In this document: positions 6,728-15,934 of the stretch, in pieces
Layout of the letters: the number at the start of each line of letters is the position of its first letter
Position numbering within the stretch: position 1 is the stretch's first letter
Assembly (NCBI GenBank): GCA_022563855.1
Contig: JADFMN010000005.1
Span: forward strand, 1-64,000
DNA from: Armatimonadota bacterium
GTDB taxonomy: Bacteria; Armatimonadota; Fimbriimonadia; Fimbriimonadales; Fimbriimonadaceae
Length of the DNA stretch: 64,000 nt
Direction of reading: 5' to 3'
Translations under genes and position numbers: made by a program
The notes under the pieces: generated by a model
Seen by the model: only the letters and a program-made list of their open reading frames with translations
What the model was told of the DNA's origin: nothing
Databases searched by the model: none

Positions 6728-9157
6728 ATGCGAACCTGCCTCCGTCTCTTGACCCTAGTTCTTGGAGCAACGCTCGTTGCGCCGCTCCAGGCCCAAGGCG
6801 AGAAGCAGATCGATCTGATCGTTTGGGGGCACCAGATCGGCCCGGAAGACAAGGGGCTCGACGACGTAGTCCGCCGTTTCGAGGAGCTTCACCCGAACAT
6901 CCACGTCAAGATGCTCGGCATGGGCGCGGGTCGAATGAACCCGCAGAAGCTGATGACCTCGATCGTCGGCGAAGTCCCGCCCGACGTGATCTTCCAGGAC
7001 AGGTTCGCCGTGCCGGACTGGTCGCACCTCGGCGCGTTCGAACCGCTCGACTGGCTGATCGAGCGCGATCGCGCAACCGATCCGAACACGCCGGTGCCCG
7101 AGAACTACTACGTGGCGCCGTGGGCCGAGGGGATGTACAAAGGAAAGTTGTACGCGATCCCGTGGATGGCCGACACGCGCGTGCTGTACTGGAACCGCGA
7201 CGCGTTCGCAGAGAGGGCCGACGACCTCCGGGCTGCCGGACTCGATCCAACTAGCGCGCCGCAGACGTGGAGCGAGACGCTCGCCTACTCTCGCGTGCTG
7301 ACCGAGTTCGACGACAACGGCCAGCTCGTTCGCGCAGGTTTCATTCCCAACTTCGGCAACTCCTGGCTGTACATGTACGCGTTCCAGAACAACGCGAGCT
7401 TCATGTCGGCCGACGGGACGGAGTGCACCCTCAACACGCCCGAATCGCTCGAAGCGCTGCAGTTCATGATCGACGGCTACGAGATTCTTGGCGGGATCGA
7501 GAAGGTCGATCTGTTCCTGGCGTCGCTGCGGGGGGAGGAGAACGACCCGTTCTTCAAGGGCCAAATCGCCATGAAGATCGATGGCGACTGGATTTTGCCG
7601 AGCATCGCGCGGTACGCGCCCAGGCTCAACTTTGCGGTCGCCGAGCCCCCGGTTCCAGACGATAGGTTCTATAAGCGCGGTCGCTTCAAGGACGAAGAAG
7701 ATACGTTCATCACATGGGCCGGAGGCTTCAGCTACGCGATTCCAAAGGGTGCGCGCAACCTCGATGCAGCGTGGGAGTTCATCAAGTTCCGCTGTAGCCC
7801 AGAGATGCGAATGCTGGAGATGGTTTCTTACGGAAAGCTCCAGCGCGAGCGCGGCCGGCTGTACGTTCCTCGACCTCACGCCGAGATCTCGACGAATCTG
7901 CTCGCGATCGAGCGGCTGATGCCGGTCGCGGGCAACCTGCGCGATGCATCGGAGCTACACATCTCGATGCTCGGGGTCGCTCGCTTCCGCCCTTCGACTT
8001 TCGCGGGTCAGCGACTGTGGGACGAGCACGTGCGGGCGATGGACAGGGCGCTGCGCGGCACCCTCACGCCGGAAGAAGCGCTGCAATCCGGCGAGGATCG
8101 AGTGCAGAAGTACTTGGACGATGTGCTCGGCAGAGATCAGCTCCCGCTCGCCGATCTGCGCATTCCGGTGGTCATTGGCCTGGTCGGATTTATCTTCGGA
8201 TCGGTTCTGATCGTCGGCTGGTGGAAGCGGCAAAAACTGGGGCGCCTCGCCCGGCACGAAGCGATCTGGGGATACATCTTTGCCGCGCCGTGGATCATCG
8301 GGTTCGTCGTGTTCACGCTTGGGCCGATGGCGGCTTCGCTGTACATGAGCTTCACCAGCTACAACGTTTTCTCCGCCCCGAGGTGGGTTGGGATGCAGAA
8401 CTACAGCGACCTATTCGTCGCAGACGCCGAGCTGCTGTGGAAGGCGCTGTTCAACGTGCTCTACCTGGGCGGCGTCGGAGTCCCGCTCGGCATCATCACG
8501 GGTCTCGCGATCGCCATGATGCTGAACACCGGCGTGCGCGGGCTCCGCTACTACCGAACGATTTACTACATGCCGTCGGTGGTGCCGCTGATCGCCAGCA
8601 TCATCCTCTGGCTATGGATACTCGATCCCGATCCAAGTCGCGGGATTCTCAACGCGCTCTGGGAAAACACGATCACGGAGTGGTTCGGGACCAGGCCACC
8701 TGGCTGGCTGGCCGTCGAGTCGTGGGCAAAGCCGGCGCTGATCACCATGGGCTTGTGGGGGGCTGGGGGCGGCATGATCCTGTGGCTCGCCGGTCTGAAG
8801 GGGATTTCGCGCCAGTTGTACGAGGCTGCAAGCATCGACGGCGCGACGGCGTGGCAGGGGTTTTGGGCGATCACGATACCGCAGCTGAGCCCGCTGATCT
8901 TCTTCAACGTGATCATGGGCAGCATCGGCGTTCTACAGACCTTTGATCAGATTTATGTCGCGGTGAACGGAGAGGGCGCGGGACCGAACGACTCGCTGCT
9001 CGTGCCGGTTTACTTCCTGTTCCGCGAGGCGTTCTACTACTTCCGGCTCGGCTATGCGAGCGCGCTAGCGTGGCTCATCTTCGCGATCGTCATGGTCATC
9101 ACGCTGATCCAGTTCAAGGTCGCGCCGCGATGGGTGCATTACGAGGTTGACAAATGA
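6728..9157 (+). CDS. ABC importer: solute-binding protein fused to MalF-like permease
   Basis: 809 aa from the ATG at 6728 (an in-frame TTG at 6716 is less likely because it precedes the signal peptide). Residues 1-23 form a signal peptide (LLTLVLGATLVAPLQAQ). About 27-460 are a family 1 extracellular sugar-binding protein (WADTRVLYWNRDAF is typical). A helix at about 479-497 and a short linker lead to a MalF/UgpA-type permease with six helices and the EAA loop EAASIDGATAWQGF near 699-712. Normally these are two proteins; the fusion tethers the receptor to its own channel. The next gene overlaps by ATGA and encodes the second permease; no ATPase gene is nearby. Confidence 0.92.
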   Translation: MRTCLRLLTLVLGATLVAPLQAQGEKQIDLIVWGHQIGPEDKGLDDVVRRFEELHPNIHVKMLGMGAGRMNPQKLMTSIVGEVPPDVIFQDRFAVPDWSHLGAFEPLDWLIERDRATDPNTPVPENYYVAPWAEGMYKGKLYAIPWMADTRVLYWNRDAFAERADDLRAAGLDPTSAPQTWSETLAYSRVLTEFDDNGQLVRAGFIPNFGNSWLYMYAFQNNASFMSADGTECTLNTPESLEALQFMIDGYEILGGIEKVDLFLASLRGEENDPFFKGQIAMKIDGDWILPSIARYAPRLNFAVAEPPVPDDRFYKRGRFKDEEDTFITWAGGFSYAIPKGARNLDAAWEFIKFRCSPEMRMLEMVSYGKLQRERGRLYVPRPHAEISTNLLAIERLMPVAGNLRDASELHISMLGVARFRPSTFAGQRLWDEHVRAMDRALRGTLTPEEALQSGEDRVQKYLDDVLGRDQLPLADLRIPVVIGLVGFIFGSVLIVGWWKRQKLGRLARHEAIWGYIFAAPWIIGFVVFTLGPMAASLYMSFTSYNVFSAPRWVGMQNYSDLFVADAELLWKALFNVLYLGGVGVPLGIITGLAIAMMLNTGVRGLRYYRTIYYMPSVVPLIASIILWLWILDPDPSRGILNALWENTITEWFGTRPPGWLAVESWAKPALITMGLWGAGGGMILWLAGLKGISRQLYEAASIDGATAWQGFWAITIPQLSPLIFFNVIMGSIGVLQTFDQIYVAVNGEGAGPNDSLLVPVYFLFREAFYYFRLGYASALAWLIFAIVMVITLIQFKVAPRWVHYEVDK

Positions 9158-10893
9158 GCCAGCAGTGGCTGTTCGTCGTCGGCGCGGTGCTCACGTGGGT
9201 TGGCTGGTTCGCCGTATTCAGAGCCGCGCTCTTTGCGTTTCGAGCATGGTTCGGCGCCGCCTTTGAAAACAGTGCCGACCTGAAGAAGCGTGCGGTAACG
9301 GCGAGCATTGTGGCTGGCGTCTGCCTGCTCATCGGCGCGTTCATGCCGATGGAGACCGGGCTGCCTCAAACGGAACCGTGGAGCGTTCCGCTCGTTTGGT
9401 TCATGGCTCCGTTCCAGGGGTTGTTCGCGTTCGGTTCCGCGGTGTTCATGGTCATTTATGCCGTCAAGGCGATCTCGGCGATTACGGCCGCTGAGAGGGC
9501 GCAGCGGCTGAATACAGTGGCGATCTGGGCGGGCGTGTGCGGCCTTTGGGTGTGGTGGTTCGTCGCGACTGACGGTGCGGTAACGGTGTTCCGCGGAGAG
9601 ATTCAGATGTCGCCGGCCAAGGTCATCGGGCTGGTCGTACTGGCTATAGCAGCGATTGCAGTGATGGTCTACACCGAGCGAAACGCACGCACTCGCGGGC
9701 TCGCCAAGAGCGTCGTCACGCACATTACGCTCGTCGCCGGTTGCGTCGTGTTCGGACTCCCGTTCATCTGGCTGCTCATCACTAGCTTCAAAGAGGATCG
9801 CGACATCACCACCACGGCCGGAATGGTCTGGATTCCGAGGGTGCAGCAGGTCGTCGCGTTCACGGACGTTCGCAATCCGCTCTACGAGTTCAGAAGTCGA
9901 GGCAACAAGATGCGCGGCGTGATCGCCGAGGAGCGCACGGGCGGCCGAGTGCTCATGGAGATCGAGCGTCCGTTCGGCTACCGGGGCAGGCGGGTTGTTA
10001 TTGATCGAGCCGATCTGGTTGCAATTCAGCGGCTCGCGCCGGTCGTTTCGACCATTCATGAAGGCGTCGAGGTCGTCGGCTACGTGATCGAGGAGATGGA
10101 GGGGGGTGAGCGCCGCGTCAACATCACCGAGCCCGAATCGCGGCGGGGCGAAGAGATCGTCGTGGCGATCACAGACACCGACCCGGTGCGCGAAATCGGA
10201 TTGCGATGGCAGAACTACACGGAGATGCTCGAGTGGCTACCTCCGGACACGAACCACGGGCTAGTCTACGTCAAGAACACGATGATCCTCGTGATCATGT
10301 CGGTGATCGGTACGCTCATCTCGTCGGTTCTCGTCGGCTACGGGTTCTCGCGCCTGCGGTTCCCAGGGCGCAACTTTATGTTCATCGTGATGCTGGCGAC
10401 GCTCATGCTGCCGGGGGCCGTGACGATGCTTCCGACCTTCCTGATCTTCCGATCGTTCGGATGGATCGACACGCTGTACCCGATCTGGGTTCCGACGTTC
10501 TTCGCAGGCGCGTTCAACGTGTTCTTGCTCATGCAATTCTTCCGCACGATCCCGATGGAGCTCGAGGACGCCGCGAAGATCGACGGCTGCACCTACGTGC
10601 GCACGCTGTTCCAGATCATGGTGCCGCAGATCAAGCCGGCGTTGGCCGTCATCGCGATCTGGACCTTCCTGGGCGCGTGGAACAACTTCATGGGGCCGCT
10701 GATCTACATCTCGACACCCGAGAACATGCCGATCGCCTACGCGCTGCAGATCTTCCAAGGCGAGCGCGGCGCGGAGTTCGGGCTGATGATGGCGTTCTCG
10801 ACGCTTGCGACGATTCCCGTGCTGCTTCTGTTCTTCTTCGCGCAGCGGTACTTCATCGAAGGCGTTCAGTTGTCTGGTCTCGGTGGGCGGTGA
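9154..10893 (+). CDS. ABC importer MalG-like permease with extra N-terminal helices and a loop insertion
   Basis: 579 aa, about twice the usual MalG length. The C-terminal half is a standard carbohydrate permease with the EAA loop EDAAKIDGCTYVRTLF near 470-485. Before it are about five extra helices (residues 1-175). The first MalG helix (about 187-210, FGLPFIWLLITSFKED) is separated from the usual WQNYTEML segment (about 350) by about 130 additional, soluble, beta-rich residues that should face the periplasm. Overlaps the fused binding protein/permease gene (ATGA), so the two are a unit; the ATPase is probably a shared MsmK-type protein encoded elsewhere. Confidence 0.88.
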   Translation: MSQQWLFVVGAVLTWVGWFAVFRAALFAFRAWFGAAFENSADLKKRAVTASIVAGVCLLIGAFMPMETGLPQTEPWSVPLVWFMAPFQGLFAFGSAVFMVIYAVKAISAITAAERAQRLNTVAIWAGVCGLWVWWFVATDGAVTVFRGEIQMSPAKVIGLVVLAIAAIAVMVYTERNARTRGLAKSVVTHITLVAGCVVFGLPFIWLLITSFKEDRDITTTAGMVWIPRVQQVVAFTDVRNPLYEFRSRGNKMRGVIAEERTGGRVLMEIERPFGYRGRRVVIDRADLVAIQRLAPVVSTIHEGVEVVGYVIEEMEGGERRVNITEPESRRGEEIVVAITDTDPVREIGLRWQNYTEMLEWLPPDTNHGLVYVKNTMILVIMSVIGTLISSVLVGYGFSRLRFPGRNFMFIVMLATLMLPGAVTMLPTFLIFRSFGWIDTLYPIWVPTFFAGAFNVFLLMQFFRTIPMELEDAAKIDGCTYVRTLFQIMVPQIKPALAVIAIWTFLGAWNNFMGPLIYISTPENMPIAYALQIFQGERGAEFGLMMAFSTLATIPVLLLFFFAQRYFIEGVQLSGLGGR

Positions 10894-10917
10894 TTATGGG
10901 TCAAGGGTCAAGGGTCT

Positions 10918-11057
10918 AGGGTTGAACGGGGGTGTCCACTTGGCGACAACCTGGCGACGGCAAAGCGGCCGACGGCCTTCTGAAAGGAGGGTTGAACGGA
11001 GGTGACTACTCAGTGACAATTCGGCGACAGCAAAGCGGTCGACGAATTCTTGCGAAA
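10918..11057. repeat. tandem direct repeat, two copies of about 70 bp
   Basis: Two neighbouring copies (10918-10985 and 10988-11057) share AGGGTTGAACGG, GACAA, GGCGAC, CAAAGCGG and CGACG at matching positions with a 70-bp period. It lies in the gap between the permease gene and the pseudopilin-like gene; a short GGGTCAAGGGTCAAGGGT triplication precedes it (about 10898-10917). The second copy ends about 30 bp before the start codon, so it may carry the gene's control region. Confidence 0.75.
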
Positions 11058-11087
11058 TGTCTGATATCCTATGCAGTAGGCACAAGG

Positions 11088-11708
11088 ATGGAACGGCTGA
11101 TCAGCTACCGAGTGGTGCGGGAAGGCAGCGCGTGTTCACGGCGCGACCGTGGGTTTGCGTGGGGCAAGCTGGTCATTGCGGTCTTCGTTGTCATCCTCAT
11201 CGCGGCACTCCTTTTCCCCGTGTTCGCGCAGGACAAGAACGGCGGCTACAGCCGGACGATGGACAACCTGAAGAGGCTAGCGACGGCAAATACACTGTAC
11301 GCAGAGGACTTCGACGGACGTCTGCCGGTAGCGGAACGGTGGATGGACTCTATCGTTTCGCGCGAGGGTCAATACCCGATAGCAGAGGAGACGCTGATCG
11401 ATCCGGAGCTATCAGAGCGAAAGGACGGCCAGTACGGGTTCGCCTTCTACAAGCCGCTTTCTAGTATCGAGATTGCATCCGTAGCCAATCCGTGGGATTT
11501 CCCGATGCTGTTCCAGTCAACGCTGTTAGAGCGCAACGCAACAGGAGATCTTTCGACGCTGCCCGACCAACCTCGGAACGGCCATACAAACTATTTCGCG
11601 ACACTGGATACGCACGTCAGTAGTCGGAAGCCGCCCTGGCCGGAGTCGCCGATCGTGCTGAGCTTCAAGCCGGATTCGGAAGACGGTGAGGAGGTGGACG
11701 AAAATTAG
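11088..11708 (+). CDS. degenerate pseudopilin-like protein
   Basis: 206 aa from the ATG at 11088; the longer open frame upstream is repeat sequence. Residues about 22-48 (RRDRGFAWGKLVIAV..LFPVFAQ) match the N-terminal helix region of the large prepilin-type families of this phylum (RGFTLIELL...FPVFAQ, then a NLKRLATA helix and a YAEDFDG block), but the prepilin peptidase motif GFTLIE has become GFAWGK, losing the conserved Glu+5. It is probably membrane-anchored rather than processed. It overlaps a shorter paralogue downstream. The role is unknown; these families are often substrate-like or secretion-associated. Confidence 0.6.
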   Translation: MERLISYRVVREGSACSRRDRGFAWGKLVIAVFVVILIAALLFPVFAQDKNGGYSRTMDNLKRLATANTLYAEDFDGRLPVAERWMDSIVSREGQYPIAEETLIDPELSERKDGQYGFAFYKPLSSIEIASVANPWDFPMLFQSTLLERNATGDLSTLPDQPRNGHTNYFATLDTHVSSRKPPWPESPIVLSFKPDSEDGEEVDEN

Positions 11709-12243
11709 CCGCGTGAATCAACTGCTTCTTCTCTTGGTCGTGGTCGCGTTTGCTGTCATGCTTCCCCAGTTTCTGTGGCCGATCCAGGGAAACGACAAGG
11801 AGTATGACCGTATCCTGGTTCGAGAGTCGTTGGGGCACGCTAAGAGCCTTGCCACGGCCTTCTTGCTGTACGCGGCGGATAACGACGACCGCCTGCCGCT
11901 GGCAGAGAACTGGGCGGATGCAGTGCAGCCGTATCTTAACAACTATGATGCCTTTTTAACAGCTTGGCCGCGGACGTCCCCCACTCGTTTCGCGTTCTTC
12001 GAAGAGCTTTCCGGAGTCAAGACTTTCGAGGTGATGAATCCAACCTCAGTCCCCCTCGTGTTCGAGTCATCTTCACATGAGAAGAACGCCCACGGGGGAC
12101 TGGAGATGGCCGCATGGAGAGGGGAGATGGGCTGCGCAGTCGGGTTCCTCGACACAAGCGCGAGATTCATGCCCAAGTCCTGGTCGCTCGAGTCCGTCTT
12201 TGTAGAAATCACTCCCACCGAAGACGATACTGAATCGGACTGA
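11686..12243 (+). CDS. second pseudopilin-like membrane protein (paralogue of the preceding gene)
   Basis: 185 aa from GTG at 11686, preceded by GGAAG. One N-terminal helix (about 11-27) is followed by the same block order as the upstream protein: HAKSLATAFLLYAADNDDRLPLAENWADA corresponds to LKRLATANTLYAEDFDGRLPVAERWMDS, and a later FPLVFESS-type segment also aligns. It has lost the GFTLIE motif completely. The overlap of 23 bp with the previous gene implies co-translation. Confidence 0.55.
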   Translation: MRRWTKISRVNQLLLLLVVVAFAVMLPQFLWPIQGNDKEYDRILVRESLGHAKSLATAFLLYAADNDDRLPLAENWADAVQPYLNNYDAFLTAWPRTSPTRFAFFEELSGVKTFEVMNPTSVPLVFESSSHEKNAHGGLEMAAWRGEMGCAVGFLDTSARFMPKSWSLESVFVEITPTEDDTESD

Positions 12244-12799
12244 CGCCTAAGCAGGCATCTGCGGACTAGCAGCCCGCGCTCCGAATCCCTCCCCAGGCCT
12301 GCGGGCTGGTATTCGCGGCTGACGTTCGTGGTCGGGGGAGGCAAGGTGGGGGCCTTGACATCGATGGACTAAGAGTCCGCGCTCCGAATCCCTCTCCCGC
12401 CTGCTGGCTGGTATTCGTGGCTGACGTTCGTGGCCGGGGGAGGTTAGGAGGGGGCCGAGCGTCATCGCGTCGAGAGCGCGGTGTCGCAGGAGCGTCACCC
12501 TCCAGCGATACCGCGCTGTACGCGGTCCGTCCTTCGCGCGCAGGTCTGGAGACCCGCACCACAATGGAGGGTCGTGCTCCAGTGCGACCTTGGCTTTCAT
12601 CAGCCACATCACCCGCGATCTATCGGAATCACGATGTCTGTGGACTAAGAGTCCGCGCTTCAAATTTTCCTGGGCCAGATTCATGGCGGTGATCCGGACC
12701 CCCTCCCTAACCCTCCCCCAAAGGGGAGGGGATCGTCGCAGCAAATCCCAATCGCGAGGGGATACGTATTACGGCGATTCAAGCTCCTTCCCTCGCGGA
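12244..12799. repeat. intergenic repeat nest
   Basis: 556 bp without a credible gene. Two direct copies of a 91-92 bp unit lie at 12263-12354 and 12366-12456 (shared CGCGCTCCGAATCCCT, GCTGGTATTCG, GGCTGACGTTCGTGG, CGGGGGAGG). A third, partial copy of the left end is at 12642-12660, and a divergent left-end core recurs at 17049-17065. At about 12700-12730 an inverted CCCTCCC...GGGGAGGGG block resembles one at about 61298-61328 in the opposite orientation. These look like dispersed non-coding repeats rather than insertion sequences. Confidence 0.7.
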
Positions 12800-14377
12800 T
12801 CACGTAGACGCCGACGCTCTCCCGCGACGCATCATCCAGATGAACGCGACGAATGCCACCAGCACTGCAATGCACGCGGCGAGCCCCCAGGCGCTGCCCG
12901 TCTTGGCCGCGACGTAGTACGCGATAGCCGCTGCCAGCGCGGCGAGCAGCGCGTACGGCAACTGGGTACGAACGTGGTCCATCAGATCAGAGGCAGACCC
13001 GATCGAGGCCAAAATCGTCGTGTCGGAGATCGGCGAGCAGTGGTCTCCGAACAGCCCGCCGCTCAGCACCGACCCGATCACGAGCGCCTGTGAGATGCCG
13101 AGATCGTTCCCAAGCGGGATCGCTATCGGCATCAGAATCGCGTACGATCCCCAAGACGTGCCGGTCGCGAACGACATCGCCGCGCCGACCAAGAAGATAA
13201 CCGCTGGGATCCACACGACGGGCAACGACTGTTGCGCGATCTGCGTCACGTAGCCCGCCGTGCCGAGGTTGTCGTTGTTGCAGATGGCGCCCAGGGACCA
13301 CGCGAACACCAAGATCGCCAGCACTGGAAAGATCGCCGCGCCGCCCTTGATCCACTCGTCAACGACCTTCGTGCCCTTCGTCTTCCGCGCGATCATCCGC
13401 CCGCCGATTACGAGCGAGCCGACGATGAACCCGAGCATCACGGACAGCGTGCCGTCAGCATTGGAGATCGCGTCCTTGAGGGGGGTCGGGTCAGGGCGGT
13501 CCCAAACTCCGCCCGTGTATAGGAACATGACGATCGTGCCCGCGAAGAGGCCGATCAACCCCCAGCCCATCGTCCACGCCTTGTTTGCAGCGTCTTCGGG
13601 CACGTCTTGAGGCACCTCGATTCGCAGCGGAGTCGCACCTTTGCGGAATAGCTCGCCAGTCTCGGCAACGCGCCGTTCGGCTCCGCGCATCGGGCCGAAG
13701 TCGGTCTTGAAGAACGCGAGAATCAGGATCAGCGCCAGAGACCCTAGCGCGTAGAACTGATACGGGATCGCGCTGACCAAAGTCTTCATCGCCTCTCCCG
13801 AAGTCATGTTGGCGTTCTCGGCGATGATCAGGCCCATGATGTACGCGCCCCAAGAGGTCGTCGGAACGAGCACGGCGACCGGCGAGGCGGTTGAGTCGAT
13901 CAGGTACGCCAGCTTCTCGCGCGAGATCCGCAGCCGGTCGAAGATCGGCGTGTACACCGGGCCGAGGATCAGAGTGTTCGCCGTATCGCTGAAGAAGATC
14001 ACGAGCCCCGAGAACCACACCGCAACGTGCGCGCGCAACGGGTTTGTGACGTGCCTGCTGGCCATGAACGCGAACGCGGTCATTGCCCCGGACAGTTGCA
14101 TCAGCGCCACGAACCCGCTGATGCAGACGAGCAGGATCAGCACCGCCGCGTTGTCCGTGTTGCCGACCGAGGGCACGACGAAGTCGCGCATTACCGTGAC
14201 GAACCCCTCAAGAGGATTCACCGAAATGATCCCGCGATCCGGATCCCAGTTGAGGATCGACCCGCCGACGAGGATGCCCGTGAACAGCGAGAGGAAGACG
14301 TGCCGGGTCCACACCGCAAGCCCGATAGCTACCAGCGGCGGCAAGAGCGATATCCAGCCGAAATCGTGAGGTTCCAT
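12800..14377 (-). CDS. Na+/H+ antiporter, NhaC family
   Basis: 525 aa, 11-13 helices. The C-terminal family signature SGGLFGDHCSPISDTT with ILASIGSASDLMDH is clear, together with ATGTSWGSYAILMPIAIPL and a repeat-like FSDTANTLILGP segment earlier. It should exchange Na+ for H+ across the inner membrane. Start chosen at the ATG 14377 (MEPHDFGWISLLPP), which begins just ahead of helix 1; an in-frame start at 14470 would add 31 atypical residues and overlap the divergent permease's promoter region. Confidence 0.9.
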   Translation of the reverse strand: MEPHDFGWISLLPPLVAIGLAVWTRHVFLSLFTGILVGGSILNWDPDRGIISVNPLEGFVTVMRDFVVPSVGNTDNAAVLILLVCISGFVALMQLSGAMTAFAFMASRHVTNPLRAHVAVWFSGLVIFFSDTANTLILGPVYTPIFDRLRISREKLAYLIDSTASPVAVLVPTTSWGAYIMGLIIAENANMTSGEAMKTLVSAIPYQFYALGSLALILILAFFKTDFGPMRGAERRVAETGELFRKGATPLRIEVPQDVPEDAANKAWTMGWGLIGLFAGTIVMFLYTGGVWDRPDPTPLKDAISNADGTLSVMLGFIVGSLVIGGRMIARKTKGTKVVDEWIKGGAAIFPVLAILVFAWSLGAICNNDNLGTAGYVTQIAQQSLPVVWIPAVIFLVGAAMSFATGTSWGSYAILMPIAIPLGNDLGISQALVIGSVLSGGLFGDHCSPISDTTILASIGSASDLMDHVRTQLPYALLAALAAAIAYYVAAKTGSAWGLAACIAVLVAFVAFIWMMRRGRASAST

Positions 14378-14499
14378 CGCGTCAACTCTCAGAAGGAGCC
14401 AAGCACTGAGACACCTTAGCACAGCGGAATAGCGCCAGGTTGAGTTCGCTGGCGTATACTCCCTGCGCAAGATTGCCCGTCGCCAGCAGAGACAAAGCT

Positions 14500-15843
14500 A
14501 TGAGTGAAAAGCCGTCATTGAACAGGGTCCTTGGCCCGGTCAGCGCGATCTCGATCGTCGTCGGCTCGATCATCGGCGTTGGCATCTTCCTGACGCCGGG
14601 CGGAGTGGTCACTGCGACTGGCGGTGGCAGCCTCGCGATGGTTGCGTGGATGATCGGCGGCGTCATCGCAATGCTCGGCGCTCTGTGCTTCGCCGAACTC
14701 GGCACGATGTACACGCGCAGCGGCGGGCAGTACTCGATCCTGCGCGACTCATACGGCCCGCTCGGCGGGTTCCTGTTCGTGTTCTGCAACGCCACCGCGA
14801 TCCAGTGCGGCGTAGCAGCCATCATCGCGATCATCTGTGCGAACCACTTGGGCTTCGCGATGACGGGTTCGGAGCCCGGAGGCCATTGGGCGCTGATCAT
14901 AGGGACCGTCCTGATCTCGGGGCTTGCGTTGAGCAATATCGTCGGGGTCAAGTACGGCGCGACTGTCCAGAACGTCACGGTCTTCGCCAAGGTCGCCACT
15001 CTGATCGCGGTGGGAGCCCTGGCTTTGTTCGCTGAGCCAGCAGCGCCTTCACCACTTGAGCCCCAGGCTGGAGCGAGTACGATGGGTTTGCTATTCGCCG
15101 GGTTCGTAGGCGTGTACTTTGCGTACGGCGGCTGGCAGCACGCACTGTGGATCGGCGGGGAGATACGAGAACCGCGCAAGAACGTCCCGCGCGCCATGAT
15201 TGGTGGCGTAGCTCTTGTGATCGTCGTCTACATGCTCGCAAACTGGGCGTACCTGCACCTGCTCGGGGACTCAGGGGTCGCCAACAGCAAAGCGATTGCG
15301 GCCGAGGCGGTATCGCAAGTCCTGCCCGGAACCGGAGCGCGGATCGCCGCCCTGGCGGTCGCTTTGTCGGCCTTCGGTGTACTCAACGCGCAGTTGCTCT
15401 CCGGCCCGAGGCTCCTCTTCGGAATGGCCCGAGACGGCCGGTTTTTCAAGCCGTTCGGCGAACCGCACAAGAAGTTCCACACGCCGGTCTGGGCCATCGC
15501 GCTCATCAGCGGCCTCGGCCTCATTCTGCTCTGGGCGGCCAAGGCAGATGGCGTCGACAAGCTCCTAACGGGAGTCGTGCTGATCGATGCCGTATTCATG
15601 GGTCTGACCGGTCTCGCCGTCATCGTCCTCCGCCGGCGGAGGCCTGATGCCGAAAGAGCCGTCCGGGTGCCGCTGTATCCGGTCGTGCCGATCCTCTTCA
15701 TGGTCGGCATTCTCGCCGTGATCGTCGGTACGTTCATGGACGAAGGCTCTCGAAATGCCGCTCTCATCGGCGTTGCCTATATTGCCGCAGCCGCGGTCTG
15801 CTACTTCGTATTCTTCCGCAAGCAACAGTCGACGTCAGAGTGA
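14500..15843 (+). CDS. amino acid permease, APC superfamily
   Basis: 447 aa, 12 predicted helices. The first helix SAISIVVGSIIGVGIFLTPG contains the APC substrate-binding Gly motif (GSIIGVGIF), and helices 6-8 include FAYGGWQHALWIGGEIREPRKNVPRA, characteristic of the LAT/APA groups. It likely exchanges or imports an amino acid; the substrate cannot be told. Start at 14500, directly before helix 1; the 20 upstream residues of the longer frame overlap the divergent nhaC promoter. A TATACT box is at 14455-14460. Confidence 0.88.
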   Translation: MSEKPSLNRVLGPVSAISIVVGSIIGVGIFLTPGGVVTATGGGSLAMVAWMIGGVIAMLGALCFAELGTMYTRSGGQYSILRDSYGPLGGFLFVFCNATAIQCGVAAIIAIICANHLGFAMTGSEPGGHWALIIGTVLISGLALSNIVGVKYGATVQNVTVFAKVATLIAVGALALFAEPAAPSPLEPQAGASTMGLLFAGFVGVYFAYGGWQHALWIGGEIREPRKNVPRAMIGGVALVIVVYMLANWAYLHLLGDSGVANSKAIAAEAVSQVLPGTGARIAALAVALSAFGVLNAQLLSGPRLLFGMARDGRFFKPFGEPHKKFHTPVWAIALISGLGLILLWAAKADGVDKLLTGVVLIDAVFMGLTGLAVIVLRRRRPDAERAVRVPLYPVVPILFMVGILAVIVGTFMDEGSRNAALIGVAYIAAAAVCYFVFFRKQQSTSE

Positions 15844-15934
15844 AGGTGGATCATGTGAATGGCGATCACTCCGGGCTGGCCGAGTTCGTGAGGCCAATCG
15901 TTCGGATCAACAGTTTCCCAACTTCCGGCCATCT

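Noticed and set aside
10918-11057. CRISPR array
   Set aside because: Only two diverged 70-bp copies with a 2-bp gap; no short palindromic repeats, spacers or cas genes.
12681-13093. Open frames across the 12.3-13.1 kb repeats
   Set aside because: They run through repeat copies and nhaC antisense sequence and have no ribosome sites.
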